Source: Thalassotalea fonticola (lineage in GTDB: Bacteria > Pseudomonadota > Gammaproteobacteria > Enterobacterales > Alteromonadaceae). From it: 64,000 nucleotides of DNA. Each line of letters opens with the position of its first letter. The first letter of the stretch is position 1. The translations under genes were made by a program, and so were the position numbers. The stretch covers positions 2,728,001 to 2,792,000 of the forward strand of contig NZ_CP136600.1 in assembly GCF_032911225.1 (NCBI RefSeq), read 5' to 3'. Of the stretch, positions 36,901-46,216 are shown piece by piece. The notes beneath the pieces are model-generated. The model made no database searches. It was not told the DNA's origin and saw nothing but the letters and a program-made list of their open reading frames with translations.

Positions 36901-37052
36901 ACCGTAACTGATATACTATCAAGCGTTGTTTCCGGCATATATTCTTTGCGAATAACCACCGACATGACAAGGCCACCTAGCAATAAAGCGATCATTAATA
37001 AATTAGGCGCGATGCCATGGCGGATCATCCATGTCATGGGATTAAAGCCCAT
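33930..37052 (-). CDS. RND efflux permease (second system)
   Basis: A 1040-residue RND pump. The N-terminal MIRHGIAPNLLMIALLLGG, TM4 GIVVDDAIIAGEN with two aspartates of the proton path, and TM10 GVVVNDSLILVEYANK are all visible. It starts with TAATG overlap on the adaptor gene. At about residue 777 the codons for KGGG contain ten consecutive G bases (34713-34722 on the plus strand as C). Gain or loss of one G would shift the frame and remove the last quarter of the pump. Substrates unknown. Confidence 0.93.
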   Translation of the reverse strand: MGFNPMTWMIRHGIAPNLLMIALLLGGLVMSVVIRKEYMPETTLDSISVTVAYHGAAPSEMENSIAVPIEDSLDSLSGIRSIRTTIFPGWVKIRGELEAGANAQQVYQDALQAVNRISSFPSGMEKPRVNLGKRVIDVMEIVVHADLDKFSVKRVAEQIRDRILQSPYISQVNISGIPREEIHVEIPQSTLQAFNLSLTQVSAKIKRGVIEQSAGKIKADNGDIILSIDERTYWADELAKMPLLSSEQGDQLLLGDIANVSEGFADERYLVTYDKQLSARLNIYRVGDQSPSDIADSVKGMWPELEAMLPPNAGLSIVDDDATNYQKRLGLLLNNAFMGLLLVLILMSLFLEFRLAFWVVAGIPSAFLGAILLMPSFDVSINMVSMFGFIIALGIVVDDAIIAGENIYAHMEEGMSYSDAAILGAKEVAKPLTFAILTNIVAFLPLLLLPGFMKLLFGAIPVVVVLCFIVSWVEALFILPSHLANIKDKKPNVITAKFKALQKQCDKGLQCLITHYYTPLLKKCLAWPSLTLAIAILSFVLVIAYAFSGKMGFGLYPKMDGRWVKANFEISESEPLEQAIKLRDILEQSSQKMLQENNAEDILVSTRSMITDTGVEVSLLLVESEEREVSTEQVRMWWRASSTELTKQGKLRFSGARRGSSAVAPTSVTIELRHSDADVLLAASQDAASFLEGIDNVVATVNSMEEGKPEWKLKLNENGRSLGLDAADLGAQMRASLYGAKAQRQHRLRNEVTTLVRLPRAEREVANDIESLLIQTKGGGYAPLGSVATINKVLAPSRINRRKGQRIETVGAEVLPEEAIPAVTQAVKTHLVTELEGRYPGLTVHFGGDQEQIAESVSSLELGTGFALAAIYILLAIAFKSYAQPLLIMAVIPFGAIGAILGHMFLGLSLSVVSLMGMLALAGVVVNDSLILVEYANKKTAQGVNSLQAIILACQRRFRPIILTTLTTFGGLAPMVFETSRQAQFVVPMAVSLGFGILFTTLVCLLVLPSLYIVFNRDEIESVIATDLKNCTDLETKPVL
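34713..34722 (-). repeat. Run of ten G within the RND permease gene
   Basis: On the coding strand AAG is followed by nine more G bases, encoding Lys-Gly-Gly-Gly in frame. Such a tract is very unusual in an AT-rich genome and is prone to slippage. It may act as an on/off switch of the pump or be a local error-prone site. Confidence 0.85.
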
Positions 37053-38314
37053 TATAATTTACCTCTTTCAAGGCGTTTTCGCTGTTTTTTGTCAGTTAAT
37101 TCATCTGTATCTATGGGTATGTGCTTTACTTTTCGAGGATTATTTATATTGATTGGCCTAACTGATAACCCTTCACTGGCAATACCCGGTTTTTCGGTTA
37201 ATGCCCTATCACCTTTAAGGAAATCTGCTTTTATATAGATAGACTCACGTCCTTTAAATAGCACATCAACGAACCGTTTTTGCAGAGTGTTCTCTTTATC
37301 AACGACCCAAATCGAATCATCAGCTTGCAGCCAATTACTGTTAATAACCCAAGCATCATTTATTGCTTTACCTTGTAATTCAATACTTAAAAAATCATTG
37401 ATGAATATTGGCGGATTACTAACATCAACTTTATTGGCTGCATTTAATGACAATGGGTTATCAATAGCCAATAGCACTTTCACTTGCCTGTCTCGAGTAT
37501 CCAATTCGGGTAACACTGACACAAATTTAGCGCTGCGGCTTACGTCTTCTCCCCAAAGTTTTGGTTGAGTTAAAATAGCATCTTTACCACTATCAAATAG
37601 TCCAAGGAAGGTACGAGGGATCTTTACTTCAACCCAAAAGGTATCAACATTTACAACTTTAAATAAATTACTATTTTGTCCAACTCTGCTGCCTCGCCCT
37701 ACCGACTTGCTTACTATCTTACCCTTGAACGGCATAACTATATGAGTGCGCTGCAAAGCGATTTCTGCTTTTTCAACGTTTGCTTTCGCGATATCTAATT
37801 TTGCTTGTGCCATTAATAATTGCGGTTCACGCAAAACGAGTTTGGTTTCTATGCTGTTTTGGTCAATGCCTTCTAATAATGCTAATTCTTCTTTAGCCAG
37901 TATTTGATCACCTTGCTCTAATTCTAAACTCGCCTGAGCTTGTACCAGTTGGCTTTGCTGAGCGCGTAAAGCTAATGCATAATCAGTGTTATCCACTTTT
38001 GCTAACATCTCACCTCGTTCTAAAAGAGCACCCGGTCTGGCGATAGGGTTAATACCGGCAATTTTTCCTGAAACTTCAGCTAATACATTTACGGTTTCAT
38101 TGGCTTTTACCAGGCCTGAAGAGTTCCACTTAGGAATAACGGAACCTTTGGTTAAATTAACCACTCGTACTATTCTTTGTCTTTTTTTATCTGACTGTTT
38201 CCATTTTGGTTTTTCCATTTGTCCAGAATCTAAAAGAAAAAGCGCCAAAGGAACACTGATAATTACCAGAAATAACGGTATCGACTTTTTTAGTAGTGTG
38301 GGAAATTTATTCAT
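37052..38314 (-). CDS. RND efflux periplasmic adaptor (second system)
   Basis: A 420-residue adaptor with an N-terminal anchor (IPLFLVIISVPLALFLLDSG), a lipoyl domain split by a coiled-coil hairpin (about 120-200; LRAQQSQLVQAQASLELEQGD) and barrel plus membrane-proximal domains. Its start overlaps the outer-membrane factor stop (TAATG), and its stop overlaps the permease start, so the three proteins are made in a coupled way. The last 15 residues are a basic tail (KKQRKRLERGKL). Confidence 0.9.
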   Translation of the reverse strand: MNKFPTLLKKSIPLFLVIISVPLALFLLDSGQMEKPKWKQSDKKRQRIVRVVNLTKGSVIPKWNSSGLVKANETVNVLAEVSGKIAGINPIARPGALLERGEMLAKVDNTDYALALRAQQSQLVQAQASLELEQGDQILAKEELALLEGIDQNSIETKLVLREPQLLMAQAKLDIAKANVEKAEIALQRTHIVMPFKGKIVSKSVGRGSRVGQNSNLFKVVNVDTFWVEVKIPRTFLGLFDSGKDAILTQPKLWGEDVSRSAKFVSVLPELDTRDRQVKVLLAIDNPLSLNAANKVDVSNPPIFINDFLSIELQGKAINDAWVINSNWLQADDSIWVVDKENTLQKRFVDVLFKGRESIYIKADFLKGDRALTEKPGIASEGLSVRPININNPRKVKHIPIDTDELTDKKQRKRLERGKL

Positions 38315-39738
38315 TAGGTATTTTCATCGATTATTGTTTTAGCAGAAAAATTTGTTTCTTTGTCTCCATCGCTGTCTTGAGTAAAGTTGCCATGACTTAA
38401 TTCACGATATAAAGAAATACGATTATTGATTAAACTAAACTGCGCATCTACCACTTGTCGCTCTAGGTTTAAACTAGTTTCTTGGGCTTTTAGTAAGTTT
38501 AAATAGTTAGATTTACCGTTTAAGTACTTCATCGAAATAACTCGTTCAGTTTTTTTCGCTAAGTCCATTTGAATAGCAATATTGTCAGCCACTTTGGCTA
38601 ATTGCTGTTCAGTAATTAATGATTGCTCAACCTCAAAAATCGCATCAAACCAGGTTTGCTTATATTCTGCAAAAGACGCCTCTAGTTGATACTCTTGCTG
38701 CTCAACCTTTGCTTTGGTCGCGCCGGCATCAAAAATTGGCATGGCTAAAGATGAAATTAATGAACCGCTCCAGTCATCAAACAAATCTTTTATGTTGTTT
38801 TTATTTGTTGAGTAGTTTGCTCTTAGTGACAACCTAGGAAAGCGCTCTGTTGCTGCGGCAGCTAAACTGGCATTAGATGCTTGTAAGCTGGCATAGGCTT
38901 GTTGAATATCAGGCCTAAATTGCAAGGTATTTAATGGCACACCCAATTTCGGTAAATCTGGCACTTGCGGTAGAGAGGCTTTATTTAATTGTGGCAGGTT
39001 AGCGCTTTTAACGCCCACCCATAATGCTATTTGCTTACTGTATATTGCTAAGCGAGCATCATTGACTGCTTGTTGGGCAACAATAGATTCTAACAATCGC
39101 TGTTGCTGCCAAATATCGGTAACCGAGTTTTTTCCTAGAGCAAAGCGACGATTAATTACTTTTAACGCTGATTCTGTTCGCTTATATTGGTCGTTGAAAA
39201 GGCGCTGTTTATCGACCTGAGCTAACCAGCCAAACCAAGCCGTACTAATTGCGCCTGCTACGGTATTTGCCCTAGCCTTATATAATGCTTTTCTCGCCTC
39301 TAAATCCCAACTTGATTTTTGCTCAAGCGCCTCGATTCGTCCCCATATATCAAATTCCCAATTGGAGGTGAAGCCGATAAAAGCAGTATCAGCACCGTCG
39401 AGGTTTTCAATATCAGTATTCGTACCCGCTGATAAATTTAGATTAGGGTATTTATTAGACTGCGCCAAACCAAGGCTAGCCCGAGCACGATTAACACTCG
39501 CTAATGAGGCTCGTAAAGATTGGTTTTGTAACAAGCCTAAGCTGATAAGTTCATTGAGCTTGTCATCTTCGAATACAAGCCACCACATAGCAGGTTGAGT
39601 AAGACTGCCTTGTGCAGAGAATGACTCATCCAAGTCAGGGGTTAAATTAAGTTTCTTAGTTTGCACGCTACAGGATTGAACAATTATGAGCACCGCAAAG
39701 TAGCCAAGATACTTAAGCAGTATTTTACTTATTTTCAT
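38314..39738 (-). CDS. TolC-like outer-membrane factor lipoprotein
   Basis: A 474-residue OMF of the NodT type with a lipoprotein signal (YFAVLIIVQSC, lipidated Cys about residue 23), then MWWLVFEDDKLNELISLGLLQNQSLRAS and two long repeated helical hairpins. It forms the outer-membrane channel of the tripartite pump. It is the first gene of the operon, divergent from the YHYH lipoprotein gene. Confidence 0.9.
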   Translation of the reverse strand: MKISKILLKYLGYFAVLIIVQSCSVQTKKLNLTPDLDESFSAQGSLTQPAMWWLVFEDDKLNELISLGLLQNQSLRASLASVNRARASLGLAQSNKYPNLNLSAGTNTDIENLDGADTAFIGFTSNWEFDIWGRIEALEQKSSWDLEARKALYKARANTVAGAISTAWFGWLAQVDKQRLFNDQYKRTESALKVINRRFALGKNSVTDIWQQQRLLESIVAQQAVNDARLAIYSKQIALWVGVKSANLPQLNKASLPQVPDLPKLGVPLNTLQFRPDIQQAYASLQASNASLAAAATERFPRLSLRANYSTNKNNIKDLFDDWSGSLISSLAMPIFDAGATKAKVEQQEYQLEASFAEYKQTWFDAIFEVEQSLITEQQLAKVADNIAIQMDLAKKTERVISMKYLNGKSNYLNLLKAQETSLNLERQVVDAQFSLINNRISLYRELSHGNFTQDSDGDKETNFSAKTIIDENT

Positions 39739-39911
39739 AATACTTTGATGGCAAACCTTTGTAGAAACCTATAACAACAGTCAATGTTATAGCACGTAAC
39801 AATTTGTCATTCATATACTTTACAAAAGATTTACGTTGTAGCTAATTCACTTTTAACATTAATTATGTAAGCTTTAATAATAAAATCTATGTCGATTAAA
39901 GATAGCTTTAA

Positions 39912-41414
<1,503 letters not shown>

Positions 41415-41431
41415 AGTGACGGTGTATTCTT

Positions 41432-42307
41432 CTAGCTTTGTGTCTGTAGCTCAACGGCACTTAACATCGGATCTGAAATAACTTGGCGTTTATTAACTAC
41501 TTCACCAACAATTATTAACGCTGGACCTTTAAAGTCATAAAATTTCATATCATTGGCGATATTAGTTAAATCGCTACAACAAACTTGCTGTTCAGCCAAT
41601 GTACCTTGGTCAACAATAGCAATAGGCATGGTTTCACGCATGCCATACTTAATTAACCGTTGGCTAATTTGCGCCACTTTATTTAAGCCCATATAAAACA
41701 CTAAGGTATCTTTTTCATTGGCAATATTTTGCCAATTGGCTTCGGCTTCAGTGTCTTTTAAAGAAGCCGTTACAAACCTTACTGATTGTGCACAATCACG
41801 ATGAGTCAATGGAATGCCTGAGTAAGCAGCACAGCCACTAGCTGCAGTTATTCCGGGAATTATTGCAAACGGAATTTGATGTTTGGTCAGAATTTCGGTC
41901 TCTTCGGCTAAACGACCAAAAATGCTTGGGTCGCCGCCTTTTAGTCGAATAACGGTTTTTCCGGCTTGGGCATGACCTAACATTGTTTGGCATATTTCGT
42001 CCTGATGCATACTGTGTTTACCACACTTTTTACCGACAAACTCAACTTTAGCTTGTTTAGGAAAGTACTGATACATATCTGGATTTACTAACCAGTCAAC
42101 CATAATAACGTCGGCTGATTGTAAAATACGATGTGCTTTCATCGTAAGTAATTCAGGATCGCCACAGCCACCACCTATAAGATAAACCTGGCCATGGCGA
42201 TTGGCTTTTTCAACGTCAGTATTATGAGTTACATTATTATTGCCCAAGCTCATTTTTATTAAACGAGTAAAGCTGTAAAATGGGTTTAATATACTTGAAC
42301 TACTCAT
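41432..42307 (-). CDS. cobA: Uroporphyrinogen-III C-methyltransferase (siroheme synthesis)
   Basis: A 291-residue SUMT. The motif VYLIGGGCGDPELLTMKA, the RLKGGDPSIFGR loop and GITAASGCAAYSGIPLTHR are all present, covering the SAM and substrate sites. It methylates uroporphyrinogen III twice to precorrin-2 for siroheme, the cofactor of NirB. There is no CysG-type ferrochelatase domain, so the last steps must come from elsewhere. It is third in the nirB-nirD-cobA unit. An extra N-terminal 37 residues precede the core. Starts at ATG 42307 after GGAGAG. Confidence 0.93.
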   Translation of the reverse strand: MSSSSILNPFYSFTRLIKMSLGNNNVTHNTDVEKANRHGQVYLIGGGCGDPELLTMKAHRILQSADVIMVDWLVNPDMYQYFPKQAKVEFVGKKCGKHSMHQDEICQTMLGHAQAGKTVIRLKGGDPSIFGRLAEETEILTKHQIPFAIIPGITAASGCAAYSGIPLTHRDCAQSVRFVTASLKDTEAEANWQNIANEKDTLVFYMGLNKVAQISQRLIKYGMRETMPIAIVDQGTLAEQQVCCSDLTNIANDMKFYDFKGPALIIVGEVVNKRQVISDPMLSAVELQTQS

Positions 42308-42351
42308 AACTACTCTCCTAAATTAACTACTATGGCGATAAATTTTAAGCG

Positions 42352-42696
42352 TTAAACCAATACTTGCACTTGCTCTTGCTCAATACGAGTAACGTAGCTA
42401 GTGACAGATAATGATTCATCGTCTAAACATTGACCGCTACTTAATGAAAATCGTTCTTTATATAACGGTGAAGCAACAAATACTTCACCATTATCATCTC
42501 CGATAAGACCACGATAAAGTACGTTAGCTTTACCGGCAGGATCCCAGTTACTGATAGTGAATACATTTTCGTCATCAATAAAGAAAATCGCTACTTGTTG
42601 TTCATTATCTAGTAGTGCACATACACCAGAATATTTTACTAAATCATCTTTGTGGCAAAGTGTTTGCCAGTTTGAGCTATTATTTAATGCAGTCAT
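42352..42696 (-). CDS. nirD: Nitrite reductase small subunit
   Basis: A 114-residue Rieske-like NirD. It opens WQTLCHKDDLVKYSGVCALLDNEQQVAIFF, then DENVFTISNWDPAGKANVLYRGLIGDDNGEVFVASPLYKERFSLSSGQC. NirD partners lack the iron-sulfur ligands of true Rieske proteins, as here. It supports NADH-dependent reduction of nitrite to ammonia by NirB. Lies 23 bp after nirB. Confidence 0.93.
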   Translation of the reverse strand: MTALNNSSNWQTLCHKDDLVKYSGVCALLDNEQQVAIFFIDDENVFTISNWDPAGKANVLYRGLIGDDNGEVFVASPLYKERFSLSSGQCLDDESLSVTSYVTRIEQEQVQVLV

Positions 42697-42719
42697 TTTA
42701 TTTTCCTATTTCCTTAACA

Positions 42720-45287
42720 CTAAGCCGGTTCTACTGTCGCAATTTCAACAGTTTCAATTAGTAAGCCTTTGGCCGCTTTTTCGGTAAGTGTTGCTGGGCG
42801 AATTTGTTCACGCTCGCTAACAAATTGAATATTTACATCTTGCTTGTCTGAGTTAACAAATTGACGGAAACGTTTTAGTTTTTCCGGGCTTTCAACGGTT
42901 GTTTTCCACTCACATTGATAGGTTGCAACAACAGCATCCATTTGACGCTCAAGTTCATCGTTTATACCTAAATGATCATCCTTAACCACTTTTTGCATGT
43001 ACTCTAAGCCGCCTTCTAAACTTTCCAACCATACTGAAGTACGTTGTAATCTATCAGCCATGCGAACATAGAACATTAAGTAACGATCGATGTATTTAAT
43101 TAACGTCGCATCGTCTAAATCGGTGGCAAATAAGTCGCCGTGGCGAGGTTTCATACCGCCGTTACCACTTACGTATAAGTTCCAGCCATTTTCAGTGGCG
43201 ATTACACCAATATCTTTACTTTGTGCTTCAGCACACTCTCGGGTACAACCGGAAACAGCGAATTTAATTTTGTGTGGCGAACGCAAGCCTTTATAGCGTT
43301 CTTCTAAGTAAATGGCCATCGACATGCTGTCTTGAACGCCATAACGACACCAAGTGCTACCAACACAAGATTTCACTGTACGCAGTGATTTACCATAAGC
43401 ATGACCAGTTTCCATACCTGCATCGATTAAGCGTTTCCAAATAGCCGGTAACTGCTCAACTCGGGCACCAAATAAATCAATACGTTGGCCACCGGTTACT
43501 TTGGTATACAGGTTATATTCTTTCGCTACTTCACCAATAACAATCAGTTTATCAGGGGTAACTTCTCCGCCGGGCATCCGAGGTACAACAGAATAAGTAC
43601 CATCTTTTTGCATGTTACCCAGGTAAGTATCGTTAGTATCTTGTAGGTGCAAGTGATCGTCTTGCAGGATGTAGTCGTTATAAACAGATGCTAAAATTGA
43701 TGCCACTGCTGGCTTACAAATTTCACAGCCCATACCTTTACCGTGCTTACTGATTAAGGTATCGAAATTTCTAATTTTTTCGGCTTTAATGATGTGGAAC
43801 AGTTCTGTTCTGCTATAGACAAAGTGGCTACAGATATCTTTTTTAACTTCTAAGCCGCGTTTTGCAAACTCGTTCTCAGCAACGTTTTTAAGCAGCGCTG
43901 AACAACCACCACAACCAGTAGTCGCTTTGGTCACACTTTTAATCGCACCAACATCGGTAGCACCAGCATCCACTGCAGCGACTATGTCACCTTTGGTTAC
44001 ATTCAAACATGAACAAATGGTGGCTGTATCAGGTAATGAATCAACACCTAGCGTTGGTTTTTCACCACCATTACTTGGTAAAATTAATGCATCAGGGTTT
44101 TCCGGTAACTCAATACCGTTAAGTGCATATTGTAATAACGAATCATATTCGCTGGTGTCCCCTACAAGTACTGCGCCTAATAGAGTTTTCCCGTCTTGGC
44201 TTACCACCATTTTTTTATAAACGTTATCACGCTCATTCTGGTAAGTGTAAGATTGTGCGCCCGGTGTACGTGCATGAGCATCGCCAATTGAGCCAACCTC
44301 AACGCCCATAAGCTTTAATTTGGTACTCATATCTGCGCCAGTAAATGATTCATCACCACCCGTGATATGGCTTGCTGCAACTTTTGCCATGGTATAGCCA
44401 GGAGCAACTAAACCAAATATAAAGTTATTCCAAAGTGCACATTCACCTATGGCATAGATATCATCATCTGACGTTTGACACTGGTTATTCACCACTATGC
44501 CACCGCGCTCACCTACGGTTAAATTAAATTCTCGAGCTAAATTGTCATACGGACGAATACCAGCTGAAAACAAAATCAAATCAGTTTCAAGATGAGAGCC
44601 ATCGGCAAATTCCATTTTATGAACACTGGTTTCACCGTCAACAATCACATTAGTGGCTTTTTCGGTATGTACGGTAACACCAAGTTCTTCAATCATTTTA
44701 CGCAGTTGTTGACCACCTGCTTGATCAAGCTGTACGCCCATTAACTGCGGCGCAAACTCAACCACATGCGTTTCTAAACCTAGCTCTTTTAACGCATTAG
44801 CGGCTTCTAAACCAAGTAAACCGCCACCAACAACGACACCGCTTTTGCCTGCATTTGCAGAGGCTTGGATAGCATCTAAATCATCAATGGTACGGTATAC
44901 CAAACAGTGTTCTCGGTCTTTACCAGGAATAGGTGGAACAAATGGATATGAACCAGTAGCTAATACAAGTTTGTCATAGCTAAATGATTCGCCCTGCTCG
45001 GTAATAACGATTTTTTTGCTTTTATCAATAGTGGTTACTTTCGCATCTAAATAAAAGTTAACGCCAAGTTGTTGATAAGTTTCCGGTGTGGTTAGTGCTA
45101 AATCGTCAGCGGTCTTGCCAGAAAAGTACTCAGATAAGTGAACTCGGTCGTAAGCTAAACGAGACTCAGCACACAAGACCGTGATGTTGTAATTTGAATT
45201 TTGACTAAGCTGTTCAACAAAGTGGTGGCCCACCATGCCATTTCCGACAACGACAATGTTTTGTTTGCTTTGAGTACCTGAGCTCAT
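42720..45287 (-). CDS. nirB: Assimilatory nitrite reductase (NADH), large subunit
   Basis: An 855-residue enzyme: N-terminal FAD/NAD-binding domain (VVVGNGMVGHHFVEQL, then GGGLLGLEAANALKELG), a bacterioferritin-like [2Fe-2S] domain (CSCLNVTKGDIV...CGGC), then the sulfite/nitrite reductase module with the siroheme-[4Fe-4S] cysteines in CVGSTWCRYG and CTRECAEAQ. It reduces nitrite to ammonium in the cytoplasm. A sigma-54 promoter lies 75-91 bp upstream of the ATG, with an NtrC-type site further upstream. nirD and cobA follow. Confidence 0.96.
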   Translation of the reverse strand: MSSGTQSKQNIVVVGNGMVGHHFVEQLSQNSNYNITVLCAESRLAYDRVHLSEYFSGKTADDLALTTPETYQQLGVNFYLDAKVTTIDKSKKIVITEQGESFSYDKLVLATGSYPFVPPIPGKDREHCLVYRTIDDLDAIQASANAGKSGVVVGGGLLGLEAANALKELGLETHVVEFAPQLMGVQLDQAGGQQLRKMIEELGVTVHTEKATNVIVDGETSVHKMEFADGSHLETDLILFSAGIRPYDNLAREFNLTVGERGGIVVNNQCQTSDDDIYAIGECALWNNFIFGLVAPGYTMAKVAASHITGGDESFTGADMSTKLKLMGVEVGSIGDAHARTPGAQSYTYQNERDNVYKKMVVSQDGKTLLGAVLVGDTSEYDSLLQYALNGIELPENPDALILPSNGGEKPTLGVDSLPDTATICSCLNVTKGDIVAAVDAGATDVGAIKSVTKATTGCGGCSALLKNVAENEFAKRGLEVKKDICSHFVYSRTELFHIIKAEKIRNFDTLISKHGKGMGCEICKPAVASILASVYNDYILQDDHLHLQDTNDTYLGNMQKDGTYSVVPRMPGGEVTPDKLIVIGEVAKEYNLYTKVTGGQRIDLFGARVEQLPAIWKRLIDAGMETGHAYGKSLRTVKSCVGSTWCRYGVQDSMSMAIYLEERYKGLRSPHKIKFAVSGCTRECAEAQSKDIGVIATENGWNLYVSGNGGMKPRHGDLFATDLDDATLIKYIDRYLMFYVRMADRLQRTSVWLESLEGGLEYMQKVVKDDHLGINDELERQMDAVVATYQCEWKTTVESPEKLKRFRQFVNSDKQDVNIQFVSEREQIRPATLTEKAAKGLLIETVEIATVEPA

Positions 45288-45361
45288 AAGAGATTTCCTA
45301 GTTCATTAATATATCGCTGTATTGCGACACCGGTTAAATAACCGAGATATAAACTAGATAG

Positions 45362-45378
45362 AGCAAGCACAGTGCCAA
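45362..45378 (-). promoter_or_regulatory. Sigma-54 promoter for nirB-nirD-cobA
   Basis: On the minus strand the element reads TTGGCACTGTGCTTGCT, with GG and GC separated by exactly ten bases, matching the sigma-54 form TTGGCAC-N5-TTGC. It lies about 75 bp before the nirB ATG. Confidence 0.82.
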
Positions 45379-45460
45379 AAATTAAATAGCTAGTAATTAC
45401 AATGAGTTATATTTATTCATCGAAAATAAATATTTCTTTTGCCCTAGGTTGAACAGCAAA

Positions 45461-45479
45461 GCGCACTAAACAAGTGCGC
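45461..45479. promoter_or_regulatory. NtrC-type enhancer site upstream of nirB
   Basis: GCGCAC (45461-45466) and GTGCGC (45474-45479) are perfect inverted copies around seven bases, containing GCAC-N7-GTGC, the core of the NtrC site. It lies about 90 bp upstream of the sigma-54 promoter and inside a larger palindrome with CCTAGG outer arms (45444-45450 and about 45488-45494), which may also terminate the leftward gene at 45507. Confidence 0.7.
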
Positions 45480-45506
45480 TGCAAAGACCTAGGATTGTAT
45501 AGGGTA

Positions 45507-46058
45507 TTAATTATTTTTTGGTTTCATCAGCCATAAGGAAGCACGCGAGTAAATAAAATGAACGATGTGATATATCAAAGCGGATACAACGCCAACGACT
45601 AAGGCAAATACTGTAGGCAGCACAGCGCCAAATACAAATGACATACTAAGAATAACGCCTAGTGCACACTCTTCTTTATAAAGTTTAAAAAATAACGATA
45701 AAACCAAAATTCCAGGAAGCAGTATTGAAGTTATTTCACTGTTACCGTAGGCAAAACTTGCCGAAAATATTCCGCCGTAAATTAGCGCGCCAATAAATCC
45801 TACGATAATCGCTCTTGGGTAATTCGGCTCATTATTATTAATAATGCGCTGATGAATTCGTCCCAGAGCAAACCAAGCAAGAACTGGTAATAATACCCCT
45901 CCCCACCAGTTTGAAATTTCCGGCATATCAGCTCGTTGCAACAGATGATGACTTGGTACGCCACCGTTGAAGTATTGGCCAACAAGCAGCGCCCAAATTG
46001 TAATCGTGACGAAGCCGGTAAAATACCAACGGATCTGTGAAAGTTGTTGTTCGTTCAT
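45507..46058 (-). CDS. Hypothetical integral membrane protein
   Basis: A 183-residue protein with five or six hydrophobic segments (WYFTGFVTITIWALLVGQYF, WWGGVLLPVLAWFALG, AIIVGFIGALIYGGIFSASFAYG, ILLPGILVLSLFFKLY, LGVILSMSFVFGAVLPTVFALVVGVVSALIYHIV). No known family was recognised. Nothing in it suggests nitrate transport. It lies between the symporter-fusion gene and the nir promoter, and may be part of either region's accessory cargo. Confidence 0.6.
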   Translation of the reverse strand: MNEQQLSQIRWYFTGFVTITIWALLVGQYFNGGVPSHHLLQRADMPEISNWWGGVLLPVLAWFALGRIHQRIINNNEPNYPRAIIVGFIGALIYGGIFSASFAYGNSEITSILLPGILVLSLFFKLYKEECALGVILSMSFVFGAVLPTVFALVVGVVSALIYHIVHFIYSRASLWLMKPKNN

Positions 46059-46120
46059 ATAAACACCTTGTAAAATTTATTTAACCAATTCACATAAAGC
46101 AATTAACATACCAATAACAA

Positions 46121-46150
46121 AAGCCCAGCAATCAAGGGATTGCTGGGCTT
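46121..46150 (-). terminator. Hairpin after the symporter-fusion gene
   Basis: AAGCCCAGCAATC and GATTGCTGGGCTT form a perfect 13-bp stem with loop AAGG. On the minus strand the T run is short (TTTT), so it is a strong hairpin but a modest intrinsic terminator for the gene ending at 46217. Confidence 0.7.
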
Positions 46151-46216
46151 GATAAAATGTACTCTGGTATTTTTCGCCAAAAAGTGATGAATTAAACTAT
46201 TTACCTTCATCAATGG

